A DNA stretch of 64,000 bases from Nocardiopsis sp. JB363 (GTDB taxonomy: Bacteria; Actinomycetota; Actinomycetes; Streptosporangiales; Streptosporangiaceae). Shown here one piece after another: positions 62,266 to 64,000 of this stretch (position 1 is the stretch's first letter; each line of letters starts with the position of its first letter). The notes beneath the pieces are model-generated. The model did no database searches. It saw nothing but the letters and a program-made list of their open reading frames with translations, and was not told the DNA's origin. The position numbers and the translations under genes are program-made. Location of the stretch: contig NZ_FRFF01000006.1 of assembly GCF_900143625.1 (NCBI RefSeq), forward strand, positions 1 through 64,000, read 5' to 3'.

Positions 62266-64000
62266 ATTCAAGCGCGAGATCCTGCGCCAGGTCCAATCGG
62301 GGGAGATCACCCCGCAGCAGGCGTGGGCGGAGCTGCGCCGTGCCACCGACCCGGCACCGCCCGCCGCCACGCCCGCGACCCCGACCGCCGCACCGCCAAA
62401 GCGCGGCACCGGGCCCGCGTCCGGCGACACGCGCCAGGGGGAGGCCGTCGCCGTCGTCGGCGCCTCAGCCAGGTACGCCGGGGCGCCCGACCTGGAAGGG
62501 TACTGGAACCTGCTCGATGAGAGTCGGTGCAGCGTCACCGAGGTCGCGCCCGAGCGGTGGGACGCGTCCCGGTACTTCTCACCCGAACCGGGCCGCCCCG
62601 GAACCACCTACTCCCGATGGGGCGGATTCCTCGACGGCATCGACCGCTTCGATCCGGGTTTCTTCCATCTGTCCGGGCGTGCCGCCGAACTCATGGACCC
62701 GCAGCAGCGCCTGTTCCTGGAGGCCGCATGGCGGGCTTTGGAGGACGCCGGGGCGGCGGGCAGCGCACGCCTGCCCGAGCACTGCGGCGTCTACGTCGGC
62801 ACGTCGCCCAGCGACTACCTCGGCGAGGAACACCGCCTCGGCCCTGAGGCCGAGGCGCTGACGATGATCGGCAACGACAGCGCGATCCTGGCCGCGCGAA
62901 TCTCGTACCTGCTCGACCTCCGCGGCCCCAACATCGCCCTCGACACCGCCTGCTCCTCGTCACTGGTCGCGATCGACCTGGCGTGCACGTCGCTGCTGTC
63001 CGGCCGGACAGACCTCGCCGTGGCGGGCGGCGTTTGCCTGTTCGTAGGCCCCGCCTTCTACCTGGCCGCCAGCCAGGGGCAGATGCTGTCGCCGACCGGC
63101 GCCTGCCGGGCCTTCGACGCCTCCGCCGATGGGTTCGTTCCGGGCGAGGGTGTCGGCGTCGTCGTACTCAAACGGCTCTCCGACGCCTTGGCGGACGGCG
63201 ACCACATCCGCGGCGTCATCCTGGGCAGCGGCGTGAACCAGGACGGCAAGACCAACGGACTCACCGCGCCCAGCGCACTGTCCCAGGAACGGTTGGAACG
63301 CGAGGTGTACGAACGCGCAAGTGTGAGCGCCGAGTCGATCACCCTCGTCGAAGCGCACGGTACGGGCACGGTGCTCGGCGACCCCATCGAGGTGACGGCG
63401 CTCGAACGCGCCTTCCGCGCCGACACGGACCGGACCGACTACTGCGCCCTGGGCTCGGTCAAGACCAACATCGGGCACACCAGCCATGCGGCGGGCGTGG
63501 CCGGTGTGCTCAAGGTCCTGCTCGCGATGGAGCACCGCCGCATCCCCGCGTCCCTGCACTTCGACCGGCTCAGCCCCAGCATCGAGCTCGACGGGTCGCC
63601 GTTCTACGTCGCCGACGAGCCGCGCGACTGGCAGAGGTCAGAGGGGACTCCGCGTCGCGCCGTCGTGAGCTCGTTCGGGTACAGCGGCACCAACGCGCAC
63701 CTCGTCATGGAGGAACCTCCCGAGCACACCGGCCCCGAGCGACCGCCGCGCGCCTTCCACCTCACCGTCGTCTCCGCGCGCACACCCGAGGCACTCGATC
63801 GGGTCACCAGTGACCTGGCGGAGGTACTGCGTGGCTCCGCGCGCGGAGCCGACCTCCACGACGTCGCGTTCACGCTGGCGCAGGGGCGTCGGCACTGGGA
63901 CCACCGCGCAGCCTACGTCGTCCGCGACACCGCCGAGTTGGCCCGCCTGCTCGACGAGTCCGGAGCGGGTGAGCACCGCGCCGGGGACGGCGCACCGCAC
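62258..64000 (+). CDS. trans-AT polyketide synthase 4, N-terminal part: docking-KS (cut by window end)
   Basis: 581 codons, open to the last base. GTG 62258 is chosen: GGAGG is 6 bases upstream and the frame gives a docking segment (VNEFKREILRQVQSGEITPQQAWAELRRA) followed by a KS. ATG 62262 gives only a nonsense frame. It overlaps the PKS3 stop by 8 bp. After a Pro/Ala-rich linker, KS8 starts at AVAVVGASARYAG. The Cys lies in LDTACSSSLVAID, then VEAHGTGTVLGD and TNIGHTSHAAG follow, so the catalytic triad is complete. The final residues are the post-KS linker (LHDVAFTLAQGRRHWDHRAAYVV). The following domains and downstream genes are beyond the window. Confidence 0.93.
   Translation, partial: MNEFKREILRQVQSGEITPQQAWAELRRATDPAPPAATPATPTAAPPKRGTGPASGDTRQGEAVAVVGASARYAGAPDLEGYWNLLDESRCSVTEVAPERWDASRYFSPEPGRPGTTYSRWGGFLDGIDRFDPGFFHLSGRAAELMDPQQRLFLEAAWRALEDAGAAGSARLPEHCGVYVGTSPSDYLGEEHRLGPEAEALTMIGNDSAILAARISYLLDLRGPNIALDTACSSSLVAIDLACTSLLSGRTDLAVAGGVCLFVGPAFYLAASQGQMLSPTGACRAFDASADGFVPGEGVGVVVLKRLSDALADGDHIRGVILGSGVNQDGKTNGLTAPSALSQERLEREVYERASVSAESITLVEAHGTGTVLGDPIEVTALERAFRADTDRTDYCALGSVKTNIGHTSHAAGVAGVLKVLLAMEHRRIPASLHFDRLSPSIELDGSPFYVADEPRDWQRSEGTPRRAVVSSFGYSGTNAHLVMEEPPEHTGPERPPRAFHLTVVSARTPEALDRVTSDLAEVLRGSARGADLHDVAFTLAQGRRHWDHRAAYVVRDTAELARLLDESGAGEHRAGDGAPH

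Noticed and set aside
62262-62861. ATG 62262 frame as the start of PKS4
   Set aside because: ATGA overlap is tempting, but this frame encodes Arg/Pro/Ser-rich sequence and stops; GTG 62258 reads into docking helices and KS8.
1-64000. CRISPR arrays, rRNA or tRNA genes
   Set aside because: No regularly spaced repeats and no tRNA- or rRNA-like sequence were noticed on reading; no covariance search could be run.

Overview
The window is high-GC actinobacterial DNA. Frequent GTG starts, a DUF397/XRE-DUF5753 pair, a DUF6879 gene, an actinobacterial-type LexA box and a giant modular PKS point to a filamentous actinomycete. Nocardiopsaceae-like is my guess; no marker gene fixes the taxon. All calls were made by reading the sequence; no database was searched.

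Layout. (1) 0-12.5 kb, mixed chromosomal genes: XRE/DUF5753 regulator with a triple-repeat DUF397 partner, an SOS-boxed dnaE2, a small membrane protein, an MBL-fold hydrolase, a small protein with a DUF6879 gene, a PhyH-like oxygenase, an NB-ARC/TPR STAND protein, and a RelE-like toxin/XRE antitoxin pair. (2) 12.5-21.9 kb, a catabolic island. On the minus strand one operon encodes a DUF6282 hydrolase-like protein, an ABC importer (ATPase, permease, lipoprotein) and three enzymes of the 4-oxalomesaconate route (tautomerase, LigJ-type hydratase, RraA/LigK-type aldolase) leading to pyruvate and oxaloacetate. A FadR-type GntR regulator sits upstream, and two near-identical 26-bp candidate operators lie in front of the operon and in the GntR/dehydrogenase divergent region. 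A 6-phosphogluconate-dehydrogenase-like gene and menB follow on the plus strand. (3) 22.4-25.8 kb, an ISL3-family mobile element of 3378 bp bounded by a perfect 8-bp target duplication. It carries the transposase, a duplicated right end, and two passenger genes (a monooxygenase-like ABM protein and a GlxA/AraC regulator).

(4) 25.8-64 kb, the 5' part of a trans-acyltransferase polyketide synthase cluster, all on the plus strand. It opens with a flavin halogenase-like oxidoreductase, then an AT-AT-ER (PfaD) trans-acting protein, then four translationally coupled PKS genes of 3403, 2431, 4412 and at least 581 codons. No PKS module has a functional cis-AT. Module reading: KS1-[AT relic]-KR-ACP; KS2-DH-KR-ACP; KS3 | [ACP-like]-DH-KR-cMT-ACP-ER; KS4 | ACP; KS5-DH-KR-ACP; KS6-[ACP-like]-ACP; KS7-DH-KR-cMT-ACP; KS8 (window ends). 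The expected chain is a reduced polyketide with two alpha-methyl positions, at least two alkenes and one possibly saturated unit. No loading module and no thioesterase are visible, so start and release functions must lie elsewhere. The most unusual parts are the eroded AT in module 1, the MDR-type ER after its ACP, two ACP-like inserts in post-KS linkers, and an ACP patch with foreign codon usage.
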